Assembly (NCBI GenBank): GCA_037179515.1
Contig: JAXCGZ010013688.1
Span: 1 to 64,000, forward strand
Reading direction: 5' to 3'
Length of the DNA stretch: 64,000 nucleotides
Origin: Halocaridina rubra
Lineage: Eukaryota > Arthropoda > Malacostraca > Decapoda > Atyidae
The position numbers and the translations under genes are program-made. The notes beneath the pieces were generated by a model. That model saw only the letters and a program-made list of their open reading frames with translations, had not been told where the DNA came from and did not search any database. This document shows positions 26,958 to 39,821 of this stretch, piece by piece. Numbering within the stretch: position 1 is the first letter of the stretch; every line of letters starts with the position of its first letter.

Positions 26958-29900
26958 GATTACCTAATTGTGTTAAACGGGAAAGAGCCCAAAGCTCGTA
27001 TCTTCCCGTCTCCTGATCGGTTCCATTTTTAGACTTAGTGATACTTATCATACCTGTCCTTAAAACTATGGATTGAGATAGCATTAACTACCTCCTCGCT
27101 TAGCGAATTCCAATTATCAACTACTCTTACTCTGAAAAAGTATTTCCTTACATCCTGCAAACAAGTTTTCTTACGAAGCTTCAAACTATGACCTCTAGTT
27201 CTAGAGCCAGCCATATCGAAATATCGATCCCTATCCACTCTATCATAACCATGAAGGAATTTAAAGACTGTCACCATATCCCCCCTTACTCTTCTAGCTT
27301 CGAGTGATGGCAAGTCTAATTCCCTCAGCCTCTCATTATAACCGAGATTGCGTATTTCTGGCACCAGTTTCGTGGCATGTCTTTGAACTTTTTCAAGCTT
27401 AGCTATGTGCTTTTTCAAGTGCGGATTCCAAAAGGCGGCTGCATATTCGAGTTTTGGCCTCACATAGGTTACATAAATATTTCTGAACATTTCCTTGTCC
27501 ATGTGCCTGAAGGCTACCCTTACATTTGATAAGAATGCATATGCTGCCCTTACTACGCCATTTATATGTATTTCTGGAGACAAATCTGCCAGTATGTTTA
27601 CTCCTAGATCTCTCTCATTTTCTGTCTCTTGAAGTTGTACTCCAGCCACCGAGTAGTCAAGCTTGGGCCTTCTTGCACTTGTACCCATTCTCATTACCTT
27701 ACATTTTGAGGTATTGAATTTCATTAGCCACTTTTCTGACCACTCATGCAGATTATTTAGATCCTCCTGAAGTTCTCTACCATTGTTCTCGTTTTTTACT
27801 TTCTTCACAATCTTTGCATCATCTGCAAACATATTCATGAATGAATTTACAGACTCTGGTAGGTCATTTACATATACAAGGAACAAAAGTGGCCCTAAGA
27901 CTGAACCCTGTGGAACTCCACTACTAACTCTTCTCCATTCAGACACTGAGTGTCTTACTCTAACCCTCTGTTCCCTTCCTTCTAAGTAAGTTTTTATCCA
28001 TTCCAAGACATTTCCACCTATTCTAGCCATTGATTGCAGCTTCCTAATAAGTCTCCCATGTGGAACAGTGTCAAACGCTTTCTGGAAGTCTAGGAATATG
28101 CAATCTGCCCAGCCCTCTCTTTCCTGTAAGATTTGGCTTACCTCATCATAAAATTCTAATAAGTTTGTTACTGTTGATCTTCCTTCTCTGAAGCCATGTT
28201 GCCTCACTGACAAAAAGTTGAAGGATTCCAAGTGAAGAGAGATATGTTTCCTTAGTAGTTTCTCCATAACTTTGCAAACTATGCTGGTCAAGGAAACTGG
28301 TCTATAGTTCAGAGCCGTATCCCTCCTTCCCTTTTTGAAGATAGGTATCACATTTGCTTGTTTCCAGCATCTTGGAATCTCCCCCGACTCCAGTGACTCC
28401 TTAAATATGATACTTAGTGCCACTGATATTGTGTTTGCGCATTTTTTAAGCACATGAGGGGATATGTCATCAGGACCTGTAGCTTTATGAACATCTAAAT
28501 CCATCAGCGCTCTGCATACCTCTGTGGCTGTAAGGTTGATGTTCTCTAATACCGGCCCTTGAGCTTCTATCACTGCAATCTGAGGGGGTGGGGTATTTTC
28601 TACTGTAAATACTGACTGAAACTCCTTGTTCAATTCTTTGCAGATCTCTTCATCCGTCTCAGTGATGCTTCCATCCGCTCTCTTTAGCCTTAAAACCTGT
28701 TCTTTTACCTTCAGTTTTCCTCTGATAAAGCTGTGGAAAAGCTTGAGATTTTCTTTAGCCTTCCTGGTGATGTCCCTCTCATAATCTCTCTCTGCCTCTC
28801 TCCTTTTACTTAGGTAGTCATTTCTTGCTCTTTTGTAGGTTTGCCAGGCATTTATGTTTTTTCTCCTCCTATACCTTTTCCAGCATTTGTCTCTCCACTC
28901 CTTAGCTCTTTTACACCCATTATCGAACCATTTCTCTCTGGCATGAATTACACCTACTTTGGTGACAGGTATGCAGCAATCTACTATCTTCCCATATTTC
29001 TCACAAAAGATGTCATACATTTCTTGTACAGATTTGTTGTAAAATAAGGTTCTCCAGTCAATAACTGCAAAAAGCTCATTTATTTTGATGTAATCTCCTT
29101 TCGGATAGTTCCTCCTCATGTCCTCAGTGCCTCTACTCTCAGGAAGAATGTCTTCAATGATATACTCCATCAACAACACACAGTGGTCACTCTTTCCAAT
29201 TGGTGGTTCATACTCAATATTTTCAATATCCAACACATTATCTGTGAACACCAGATCAAGTAGTGATGGCTCATCCCCACCCCTGGCTCTTGTTGGTTCC
29301 ATTACATGTTGGTGTAGGAAATTCCCTTGTACGCAATCTAGGAATCTTGCCCCAAATGAGTCCTCACCACTGTGTGGGTCAAGATTTATCCAATCTATCT
29401 CTTTATGATTAAAGTCTCCCATAATCAAAATCCTACATTTTTTCTCCTGCGCCATGTTAACAACTGAGTTTATGACTTCAATCGTACCTATATGACTTTC
29501 CTCATAAATTTCAAGCCTATTTTGGTTCCTTGGTGGGTTGTATACAACAGTTATTATAATGCTCTCTGACCCAGTATTTATGCGAGCAACAAGAAATTCC
29601 CTGAACTCACTTTCTATAGCCAAGTTTATTTCTTCAACTTGAATCCTCTCACTTATGAGCAGTGCTATCCCTCCACCAGTCCTCTCAGATCTTTCGACCC
29701 TTAGTATTCTGAAGCCCTTAGGAAAAACTGTGACACTGTTTATGTCCTCACTCAACTTAGTCTCTGTAATTGCTACTATATCTGCCTTACTGTTGTGAAT
29801 CCTATCTTTTAATTCTACTGCCTTACCAGCTAATCCATCAGCATTTGTGTATAACAATCTTAATGAGGCCCCATCCCCCGATCTTCTGTCATTATCTTCT

Positions 29901-29988
29901 TTATCTCCCCTTTGTCTGGAAGTATTCTGTAACAAAAATTTTTCTTCTCTTCTTCATTTCTTTCATCATTTAACCTTCTTGCCTCTTG
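26958..29988 (-). mobile_element. CR1 LINE copy E with intact ORF2
   Basis: This minus-strand copy has its 3' end at 26958 and its 5' break near 29988, within the ORF1 C-terminus, so ORF1 is missing. ORF2 is intact. Its 5' edge abuts the (TGTA)-type 3' tail of copy F, giving a head-to-tail pair like copies B and C. Confidence 0.93.
27035..29935 (-). CDS. CR1 ORF2: endonuclease and reverse transcriptase (966 codons)
   Basis: An uninterrupted CR1 ORF2 protein. The endonuclease (about residues 25-255) keeps its catalytic motifs: TNADG (N31), ITETK (E59), MGDFN (173-176) and SDH (249-251). The RT (about 480-780) has ATGPDDISP (485-493), LNYRPVSLTSI, LDFQKAFDTV (615-624), SGVPQGSVLGP (672-682) and FADD (703-706). 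The C-terminal region carries the CR1-type [20 protein letters not shown] and ends [10 protein letters not shown]. The start ATG matches that of the full-length copy at 39057. The protein nicks DNA and copies its RNA into the target. No disabling change is seen, so this copy may be recently inserted and coding-competent. Confidence 0.92.
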   Translation of the reverse strand: MLQNTSRQRGDKEDNDRRSGDGASLRLLYTNADGLAGKAVELKDRIHNSKADIVAITETKLSEDINSVTVFPKGFRILRVERSERTGGGIALLISERIQVEEINLAIESEFREFLVARINTGSESIIITVVYNPPRNQNRLEIYEESHIGTIEVINSVVNMAQEKKCRILIMGDFNHKEIDWINLDPHSGEDSFGARFLDCVQGNFLHQHVMEPTRARGGDEPSLLDLVFTDNVLDIENIEYEPPIGKSDHCVLLMEYIIEDILPESRGTEDMRRNYPKGDYIKINELFAVIDWRTLFYNKSVQEMYDIFCEKYGKIVDCCIPVTKVGVIHAREKWFDNGCKRAKEWRDKCWKRYRRRKNINAWQTYKRARNDYLSKRREAERDYERDITRKAKENLKLFHSFIRGKLKVKEQVLRLKRADGSITETDEEICKELNKEFQSVFTVENTPPPQIAVIEAQGPVLENINLTATEVCRALMDLDVHKATGPDDISPHVLKKCANTISVALSIIFKESLESGEIPRCWKQANVIPIFKKGRRDTALNYRPVSLTSIVCKVMEKLLRKHISLHLESFNFLSVRQHGFREGRSTVTNLLEFYDEVSQILQEREGWADCIFLDFQKAFDTVPHGRLIRKLQSMARIGGNVLEWIKTYLEGREQRVRVRHSVSEWRRVSSGVPQGSVLGPLLFLVYVNDLPESVNSFMNMFADDAKIVKKVKNENNGRELQEDLNNLHEWSEKWLMKFNTSKCKVMRMGTSARRPKLDYSVAGVQLQETENERDLGVNILADLSPEIHINGVVRAAYAFLSNVRVAFRHMDKEMFRNIYVTYVRPKLEYAAAFWNPHLKKHIAKLEKVQRHATKLVPEIRNLGYNERLRELDLPSLEARRVRGDMVTVFKFLHGYDRVDRDRYFDMAGSRTRGHSLKLRKKTCLQDVRKYFFRVRVVDNWNSLSEEVVNAISIHSFKDRYDKYH

Positions 29989-30848
29989 CATGTATGTATG
30001 TATGTGATTACCTAATTGTGATTACCTAATTGTGTTTACGGGAAAGAGCCCAAAGCTCGTATCTTCCCGTCTCCTGATCGGTTCCATTTTTAGACTTAGT
30101 GATACTTATCATACCTGTCCTTAAAACTATGGATTGAGATAGCATTAACTACCTCCTCGCTTAGGGAATTCCAATTATCAACTACTCTTACACTGAAAAA
30201 GTATTTCCTTACATCCTGCAAACAAGTTTTCTTACGAAGCTTCAAACTATGACCTCTAGTTCTAGAGCCAGCCATATCGGAATATCGATCCCTATCCACT
30301 CTATCATAACCATGAAGGAATTTAAAGACTGTCACCATATCCCCCCTTACTCTTCTAGCTTCGAGTGATGGCAAGTCTAATTCCCTCAGCCTCTCATCAT
30401 AACCGAGATTGCGTATTTCTGGCACCAGTTTCGTGGCATGTCTTTGAACTTTTTCAAGCTTAGCTATGTGCTTTTTCAAGTGCGGATTCCAAAAGGGGGC
30501 TGCATATTCGAGTTTTGGCCTCACATAGGTTACATAAATATTTCTGAACATTTCCTTGTCCATGTGCCTGAAGGCTACCCTTACATTTGATAAGAATGCA
30601 TATGCTGCCCTTACTACGCCATTTATATGTATTTCTGGAGACAAATCTGCCAGTATGTTTACTCCTAGATCTCTCTCATTTTCTGTCTCTTGAAGTTGTA
30701 CTCCAGCCACCGAGTAGTCAAGCTTGGGCCTTCTTGCACTTGTACCCATTCTCATTACCTTACATTTTGAGGTATTGAATTTCATTAGCCACTTTTCTGA
30801 CCACTCATGCAGATTATTTAGATCCTCCTGAAGTTCTCTACCATTGTA
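29989..30848 (-). mobile_element. CR1 LINE copy F, strongly 5'-truncated
   Basis: Only the C-terminal quarter of ORF2 and the 3' UTR remain. The 3' tail begins with TGTA units at 29990-30005, followed by TGATTACCTAATTGTG. The 5' break is at 30848, followed by GAGAATG and a new TGTA run. Confidence 0.9.
30096..30785 (-). pseudogene. CR1 copy F ORF2 C-terminal fragment
   Basis: An open 229-codon fragment starting just after the RT catalytic region ([13 protein letters not shown]) and ending at [10 protein letters not shown]. Very close in sequence to copies E and G. It has no RT active site. Confidence 0.85.
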
Positions 30849-31321
<473 letters not shown>

Positions 31322-31347
31322 AAATAAACTATTATATCACAGCACAA

Positions 31348-33908
<2,561 letters not shown>

Positions 33909-33910
33909 AG

Positions 33911-33912
33911 TA

Positions 33913-33987
<75 letters not shown>
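33911..33987. repeat. (TA)n microsatellite
   Basis: The array lies between the jockey-like A tail and Tigger copy 4. Confidence 0.95.
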
Positions 33988-33990
<3 letters not shown>

Positions 33991-34221
33991 TGTTCCCCCG
34001 GTTATTTGCGTTTCTTGGTTCGCTTTCTCACTGTATAGCGTTTTTTTTTTTTTTATAAATTATTATTTTATTTTATGTGTATATGCAAATATATTAAAAT
34101 ATTAAAAAAAAAATTTCTCAGTATTTACATTTTTTTATTGAAAAAACATATTTAATTATCTAATTGATAAAAAAGATTTATTTCCTAGCCTACGAATAAT
34201 AAAACAGTAAAAAATAGTAAA

Positions 34222-34255
34222 AAACAAATTTAGATAGATAGATAGATAGATAGAT
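34222..34255. repeat. (GATA)n microsatellite
   Basis: Eight GATA units followed by CGTTTATTGACC; a similar GATA-then-TTTATTG arrangement is at 46558-46590. Confidence 0.8.
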
Positions 34256-34458
34256 ACGTTTATTGACCACCTCTTTTGAAAAGTACAGTATAATCTTTAC
34301 AAAAGGAATATTTGGTCCATATTACAATGAATAAATACAATAGATTTTGTACAATCATCAAATGAGTAAATGAATTTTAAATTAATATACATTGTACTAA
34401 TAACTGAATGATATACGTACGTACAGTATAACTCACAGTATTGCATCATGCAAAAGTG

Positions 34459-35010
34459 TTCGATAGCGTACAATGTATTGGGGTCGCAACTACGTGAGCT
34501 AGCATATATATTTATATTTTCAGTAGTTTCATGATTTTATTGATAAAAAAAAAAGTATTTATTAGCCTAAGAATAATAACACAGTAAAAAATAGTAAAAA
34601 ACATAAATACTAACAGTATTGCAACATGTAAAATACGATACCGCTATCAGCGTTTCGGACAAAGACTCGTTCAGTCTAACTCACGTGTGCGCCGTTCACG
34701 TTGTGCTTATTTAACGTTTTGCTTGTGTTCGATAGCGTACAATGTATTGGGGTTGCAGCTACGTGAGCTAGCATATATATTTATATTTCCAGTAGTTTCA
34801 TGATTTTATTGATAAAAAAAAATGTATTTCTTAGCCTAAGAATAATAAAAGAGTAAAAAATAGTAAAAAACATAAATACTAGCAGTATTGCAACATGTAA
34901 AATACGATACCGCTATCAGCGTTTCGGACAAAGTCTTCCACCATCTTCCATTGTCTTGCCTCACTCGTGTGCGCCATTCACGTAATGCTTATTATTATTA
35001 ATATGTTTTG
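34459..35010. repeat. 269 bp tandem duplication inside Tigger copy 4
   Basis: Two direct copies beginning TTCGATAGCGTACAATGTAT at 34459 and 34728. Each contains GATACCGCTATCAGCGTTTC. Confidence 0.8.
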
Positions 35011-35047
35011 CTTGTGATTTTTTTACTCGCATATTTTGACCTTTGCA

Positions 35048-35188
35048 ATGCCTCCCAAGCATCCTTCATCTTCTAAGGCTTCTTGTAGTAAGCAATGGAA
35101 AATGTTAACCATTGTAGATAAAGTGAAACTCTTAGATATGTTGAAAGAAGGAAAAATGTTTGTGGATGTCGGCCGCTATTTTAGGTAA
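35048..35188 (+). pseudogene. Tigger transposase N-terminal remnant (46 codons)
   Basis: The frame starts MPPKHPSSSKASCSKQWK and continues LTIVDKVKLLDMLKEGK and VDVGRYFR before a stop. This is the psq helix-turn-helix start of Tigger/jerky-type transposases, where a KMLTI-x-EKVKLLDMLKEG pattern is usual. The DNA-recognition helix and everything after it are deleted. Too short and truncated to work, but it identifies the MITE family's parent. Confidence 0.7.
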
Positions 35189-35463
35189 ACGTAAATATTA
35201 TTGTAAAATACTGTACCTATGTATGTCACGTCATCATCACCTCATTCACGGTAAGTTTTCCTATCACTTTCATAAAAAATTACGTTGCTTGCTGTTATTT
35301 ATAATGTAAAGGGTGTTTTTTTTAACAGTACAGGGAGGGTTTATACAGTGTAAACAAAAAAATACATTAAAATATCTATGTACATATAGGCTGATCCTAC
35401 TCCGCGGTTTTCCTGGTTTGTGCCGGGTCCCAGAATTGAACAACCGCGATAAGGGGGTGAACA

Positions 35464-35625
<162 letters not shown>

Positions 35626-35674
35626 TGTTCCCCCGGTTATTCGCGTTTCTTGGTTCGCTTTCTCACTGTATCGC

Positions 35675-35717
<43 letters not shown>

Positions 35718-35916
35718 ACACCAGGATGGGCCAAAAAAATAAAAAATAAAACAGACGTTATCAGGTTGTAAAGAGAAACAGAGATGGAGAGTGTAATGAC
35801 CTGTCAGATGTGAAGGGATTATAAAAGATGTGTAATGAATATCCAGCTCTCTGCTGGGTTTTAATATACCTCTGCATTACTTTCATGATGTCTATTCCAA
35901 TAATTCTACTTAGATC

Positions 35917-35917
<1 letters not shown>

Positions 35918-35963
<46 letters not shown>

Positions 35964-35980
35964 ATTATTATTATTATTAT
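35918..35980. repeat. (ATT)n microsatellite
   Basis: Trinucleotide run on the left side of the palindrome; its complement lies on the right side. Confidence 0.9.
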
Positions 35981-36262
35981 CACTGGCAACAATAATTTTC
36001 CTTTGATGATGCTTGTGGAGATTATTATCATCATCATCATTATTATTATTATTAAGGGCTCATCATTGTTTGTACATCTGTTGGTTTATTTACTTTTAAT
36101 AACTGTGTAAAGTGCCCCTCCCTAGTTGGCTGGGACAAAGAGAGTGTTGGGTAGAATAGAATGTTGGAGAGAGAGAGAGAGAATCTTTAAGTAACTCTTG
36201 TTCATTCAACCAAAACTACATTATTTATAGTAAAAATAATGGTTTAATTACGAATTCGTAGT

Positions 36263-36272
36263 AATAATGATG

Positions 36273-36339
<67 letters not shown>

Positions 36340-36407
36340 TAATAATAATAATCTCCACAATCATCATCAAAGGAAAATTATTGTTGCCAATAATGATAAT
36401 AATAATA

Positions 36408-36447
<40 letters not shown>

Positions 36448-36450
36448 GAT
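36263..36450. repeat. (AAT)n microsatellite
   Basis: Trinucleotide runs interrupted by TTGTTGCCAATAATG; mirror of the left ATT run. Confidence 0.9.
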
Positions 36451-36788
36451 ATAAGGAGAATTTTTAGAATAGACATAATGAAAGTAATGCAGAGGTATAG
36501 TAAACCCAGCAGAGAGCTGGATATTCATTACACATCTTTTATAATCCCTTCACATCTGACAGGTCATTACACTCTCCATCTCTGTTTCTCTTTACAGCCT
36601 GATAAAGGCCATTTTATTTTATCATTTTGGGCCTGTCCTGGTGTCATAATAATCATCTTAATTTATTTTTTATTTTATTTTATTTTTTTTATTTTTTTTA
36701 TTTTTATTTTTATAGCTGATCCTACTTCGCGGATTTCCTGGTTCGCGCCTGGTCCCGGAACCGAACTACTGCGATAAGGGGGGGAACA

Positions 36789-36791
<3 letters not shown>

Positions 36792-36873
<82 letters not shown>
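36792..36873. repeat. (TA)n microsatellite
   Basis: The array separates Tigger copies 5 and 6. Confidence 0.95.
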
Positions 36874-36959
36874 CAGTGTTGCCTCACTTATCGCGGTAGA
36901 TCGGTTCCGGGACCCGCCGCGAACCAGGAAATCCGCGAAGTAGGATCCGCCTATATGTA

Positions 36960-37433
36960 CATAGATATTTTAATATATTTTTACGTTTACACTGTATAAA
37001 CCCTCCCTGCACTGTTAAAAAGACACCCTTTACATTATAAATAACAGCAAGCAACGTAAATTTTTATGAAAGTGATAGATAAAATTACAGTGAATGAGGT
37101 GATAATGACGTGACATACATACTCATTTACAATTATTTTTTCGTTTACGTACTGTATAAACCCTCCCTGCACTGTTAAAAAAACACCCTTAACATTATAG
37201 ATAACAGCAAGCAATGTACATTTTTATGAAAGTGATAGGAAAACTTACCGTGAATGTGATGATGACATGACATACATACTCATTTACAATTATTTTTTCG
37301 TTTACGTACTGTATAAACCATCCCTGCACTGTTGAAAAAACACCCTTTACATTATAAATAACAGCAAGCAACGCAAATTTTTATGAAAGTGATAGATAAA
37401 ATTTCTATGAATGAGGTGATAATGACGTGTAAT
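36960..37433. repeat. 160 bp minisatellite, left part (about 3 units)
   Basis: Units contain CCCTCCCTGCACTGTTAAA and TATGAAAGTGATAGATAAAA. Phase markers ATTATTTTTTCG lie at 37132 and 37289. Confidence 0.9.
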
Positions 37434-38053
37434 GTGTAAACTGGGGAAAGCTCTTAAGCCGTTTACCTGATCCTGTGGTTCTATATATTGTTAAAATCAG
37501 TATCCTTCCCATTTATATTAACTAGTTAGTTAGTTTGATACACGAAATAATTGAATAATAAAAGAAAAAAAAAATTACCAAATATCCACCTGTCAACAGT
37601 ACTGAGTTAAGTTGCCAAGTAGTACAGCAGTCTTATTTTCTTCATTTTTTTGCTTTTCTTTTAGCTTTCTCCTTTACTATTTTTTTTATTTTGTATATAT
37701 ATTGAGTTAAATGTAAAGTCTAATCCCGTGATAACATATCTTGGTTAGCAAGTCAGTTTATCAGTTAGGAAGAATATATAGCAGAAACAGGTGGGTGCCA
37801 CCTCAAACACAAATTCGAATTTTCCTTCAGGTTTGACTTTTGTTTTTCTTTTTCTTTTTATACTTAAATTACCATGGTCAAGTTTTTAAGTTAAGATGTG
37901 TGTTACCAGAAAAGAGACAAACTGAGTCACTAAATAGCACTTATATGGAGATATAAAAATTCTGTGTGAAGCTCAATTAAAAGTTTTTCTCTTTTCTTTT
38001 TTTTTCCTCTTTCTCGTCTTCTTTCTATATTCTGTGAGAGGGAGAACATAAAA
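37434..38053 (+). other. CR1 copy G 5' UTR
   Basis: No coding signal. It starts near TGTAAACTGGGGAAAGC and includes T-rich tracts at 37860 and 37990. An internal promoter is expected for a full-length LINE, but I cannot identify it. Confidence 0.5.
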
Positions 38054-38623
38054 ATGAGGTCATCTCTGTCCCAAACCTCTCCCACCCATGGGTCGGGAGA
38101 TGGGGTAGTCATCAGGGGACTTAAACAGAGAATCAAGAAGTTAGAGGAAATGGTTGTAAGCCTTGATGATAAAATTCAGAATATGGATGGAGAAATGAAA
38201 GAGAATGAAACACTCAGAGAACAAATAAGATCTTTGGAGGAAGCAAATAAAGCACAAGGGCAGGAGAGAAAGGAACTAGAAAAAAGAATAAAGAAGCTGG
38301 AAGGGGAAAAGAGTCAACTAGAATCTAGAATTTCTAAACAAGAAGATAAAAACAAACAGCTGAATGACAACCTAAAGGAATTAGATGTTAGTTCACTGCT
38401 CTCTTCTGAGAGAAACGAGATTGCTGCTTGGAATGTCCAGATTAAGGAAAACATTGAACAGTTCAGAAAAGAGTTCCAGGAGCTGAATATGGAAAATGAT
38501 GCCATGAAAACGTCCTTTGCTGATGCACTAAAGGGGAATGTGGCAGTAAAAGAGGCTGTAAAGGTGGTGGCACTGGAAAACATACAAACAGTTGACTATA
38601 AAGAGACAGTAATTGAAAAATGA
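38054..38623 (+). CDS. CR1 ORF1, coiled-coil part (189 codons)
   Basis: After a short Ser/Thr-rich start, the protein is strongly heptad-like and charged from about residue 25 to 150 (for example LKQRIKKLEEMV, LEKRIKKLEGEKSQLESRI). A long coiled coil is expected in LINE ORF1 proteins, which multimerise and bind the element RNA. The frame ends in TGA overlapping the ATG of the next frame (ATGA at 38620-38623). Confidence 0.75.
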   Translation: MRSSLSQTSPTHGSGDGVVIRGLKQRIKKLEEMVVSLDDKIQNMDGEMKENETLREQIRSLEEANKAQGQERKELEKRIKKLEGEKSQLESRISKQEDKNKQLNDNLKELDVSSLLSSERNEIAAWNVQIKENIEQFRKEFQELNMENDAMKTSFADALKGNVAVKEAVKVVALENIQTVDYKETVIEK

Positions 38624-39132
38624 AAGACGTTGTGATGGAAAGGGCAAACCCACTCATCAGACAGGCACTTGATAAGGAGAAGACAGTGGTAATCTCAGGC
38701 ATAAGTGAATCCCAGGAGCCAACATGGCAGGGGAGACTTGAAGAAAATAAAGCTAAGGTTGTAAACCTGATAAGAAAGCTTGGAGTAGTATGTGGTCCTG
38801 AGGATATTGTAAACATACACCAACTAGGTAAATATTCGAGGGAAGGAAAGCCGAGACCAACAAAAGTAACCTTTGAGAGAGGGGAAACATGTAGGGAAAT
38901 ATTGTTGAGAAAAAAAAGTCTAAAAGACCTTCAAGAATTCAAAGAAGTGTTCATTAGACGATACAGAACACAGGAAGAGATGGGAAAGATCAAAAACTTG
39001 TTGCAAGAGGCAAGAAGGTTAAATGATGAGAGAAATGAAGAAGAGAAGAAAAATTTTTGTTACAGAATACTTCCAGACAAAGGGGAGATAAAGAAGATAA
39101 TGACAGAAGATCAGGGGATGGGGCCTCATTAA
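38620..39132 (+). CDS. CR1 ORF1, RRM-like part (170 codons)
   Basis: TVVISGISES, NLIRKLGV, IHQLGKYSREGKPRPTKVTF and the later IRRYRTQEEMGKIKNLL follow the layout of the RNA-binding domain of LINE ORF1 proteins. With the preceding frame it would make one 360-residue ORF1. It overlaps ORF2 by 76 bases (39057-39132). Confidence 0.7.
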   Translation: MKDVVMERANPLIRQALDKEKTVVISGISESQEPTWQGRLEENKAKVVNLIRKLGVVCGPEDIVNIHQLGKYSREGKPRPTKVTFERGETCREILLRKKSLKDLQEFKEVFIRRYRTQEEMGKIKNLLQEARRLNDERNEEEKKNFCYRILPDKGEIKKIMTEDQGMGPH

Positions 39133-39821
39133 GATTGTTATACACAAATGCTGATGGATTAGCTGGTAAGGCAGTAGAATTAAAAGATAGGATTCACAAC
39201 AGTAAGGCAGATATAGTAGCAATTACAGAGACTAAGTTGAGTGAGGACATAAACAGTGTCACAGTTTTTCCTAAGGGCTTCAGAATACTAAGGGTTGAAA
39301 GATCTGAGAGGACTGGTGGAGGGATAGCACTGCTCATAAGTGAGAGGATTCAAGTTGAAGAAATAAACTTGGCTATAGAAAGTGAGTTCAGGGAATTTCT
39401 TGTTGCTCGCATAAATACTGGGTCAGAGAGCATTATAATAACTGTTGTATACAACCCACCAAGGAACCAAAATAGGCTTGAAATTTATGAGGAAAGTCAT
39501 ATTGGTACTATTGAAGTCATAAACTCAGTTGTTAACATGGCACGGGAGAAAAAATGTAGGATTTTGATTATGGGAGACTTTAATCATAAAGAGATAGATT
39601 GGATAAATCTTGACCCACACAGTGGTGAGGACTCATTCGGGGCAAGATTCCTAGATTGCATACAAGGGAATTTCCTACACCAACATGTAATGGAACCAAC
39701 AAGAGCCAGGGGTGGGGATGAGCCATCACTACTTGATCTAGTGTTCACAGATAATGTGTTGGATATTGAAAATATCAGTATGAACCACCAATTGGAAAGA
39801 GTGACCACTGTGTGTTGTTGA
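39057..39821 (+). pseudogene. CR1 copy G ORF2, endonuclease part
   Basis: The endonuclease is complete to VLDIENI, with TNADG, ITETK and MGDFNHKEIDW present. Text AATATCAG at 39770-39777 stands where copy E has AATATTGAG, a net loss of one base that shifts the frame just before SDH. Confidence 0.88.

Larger units (their letters stand above)
35677..36660. mobile_element. Inverted pair of LINE-end-derived elements
   Basis: Left copy 35677-about 35915 begins with a T run, then GACACCAGGATGGGCC and CAGATGTGAAGGG. The right copy, about 36465-36655, is its reverse complement. The inverted similarity extends to TTGTTGCC and CATCATC stretches at 35985-36020 and 36355-36395, giving a palindrome of nearly 1 kb with ATT repeats in the middle. 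Confidence 0.75.

Noticed and set aside
27526..27989. Plus-strand open frames inside the CR1 copies, recurring at each copy.
   Set aside because: They are antisense shadows of the conserved CR1 RT frame; they recur only because the LINE copies are similar.
36267..36467. An Ile-rich frame in the AAT repeat.
   Set aside because: Low-complexity translation of (AAT)n.
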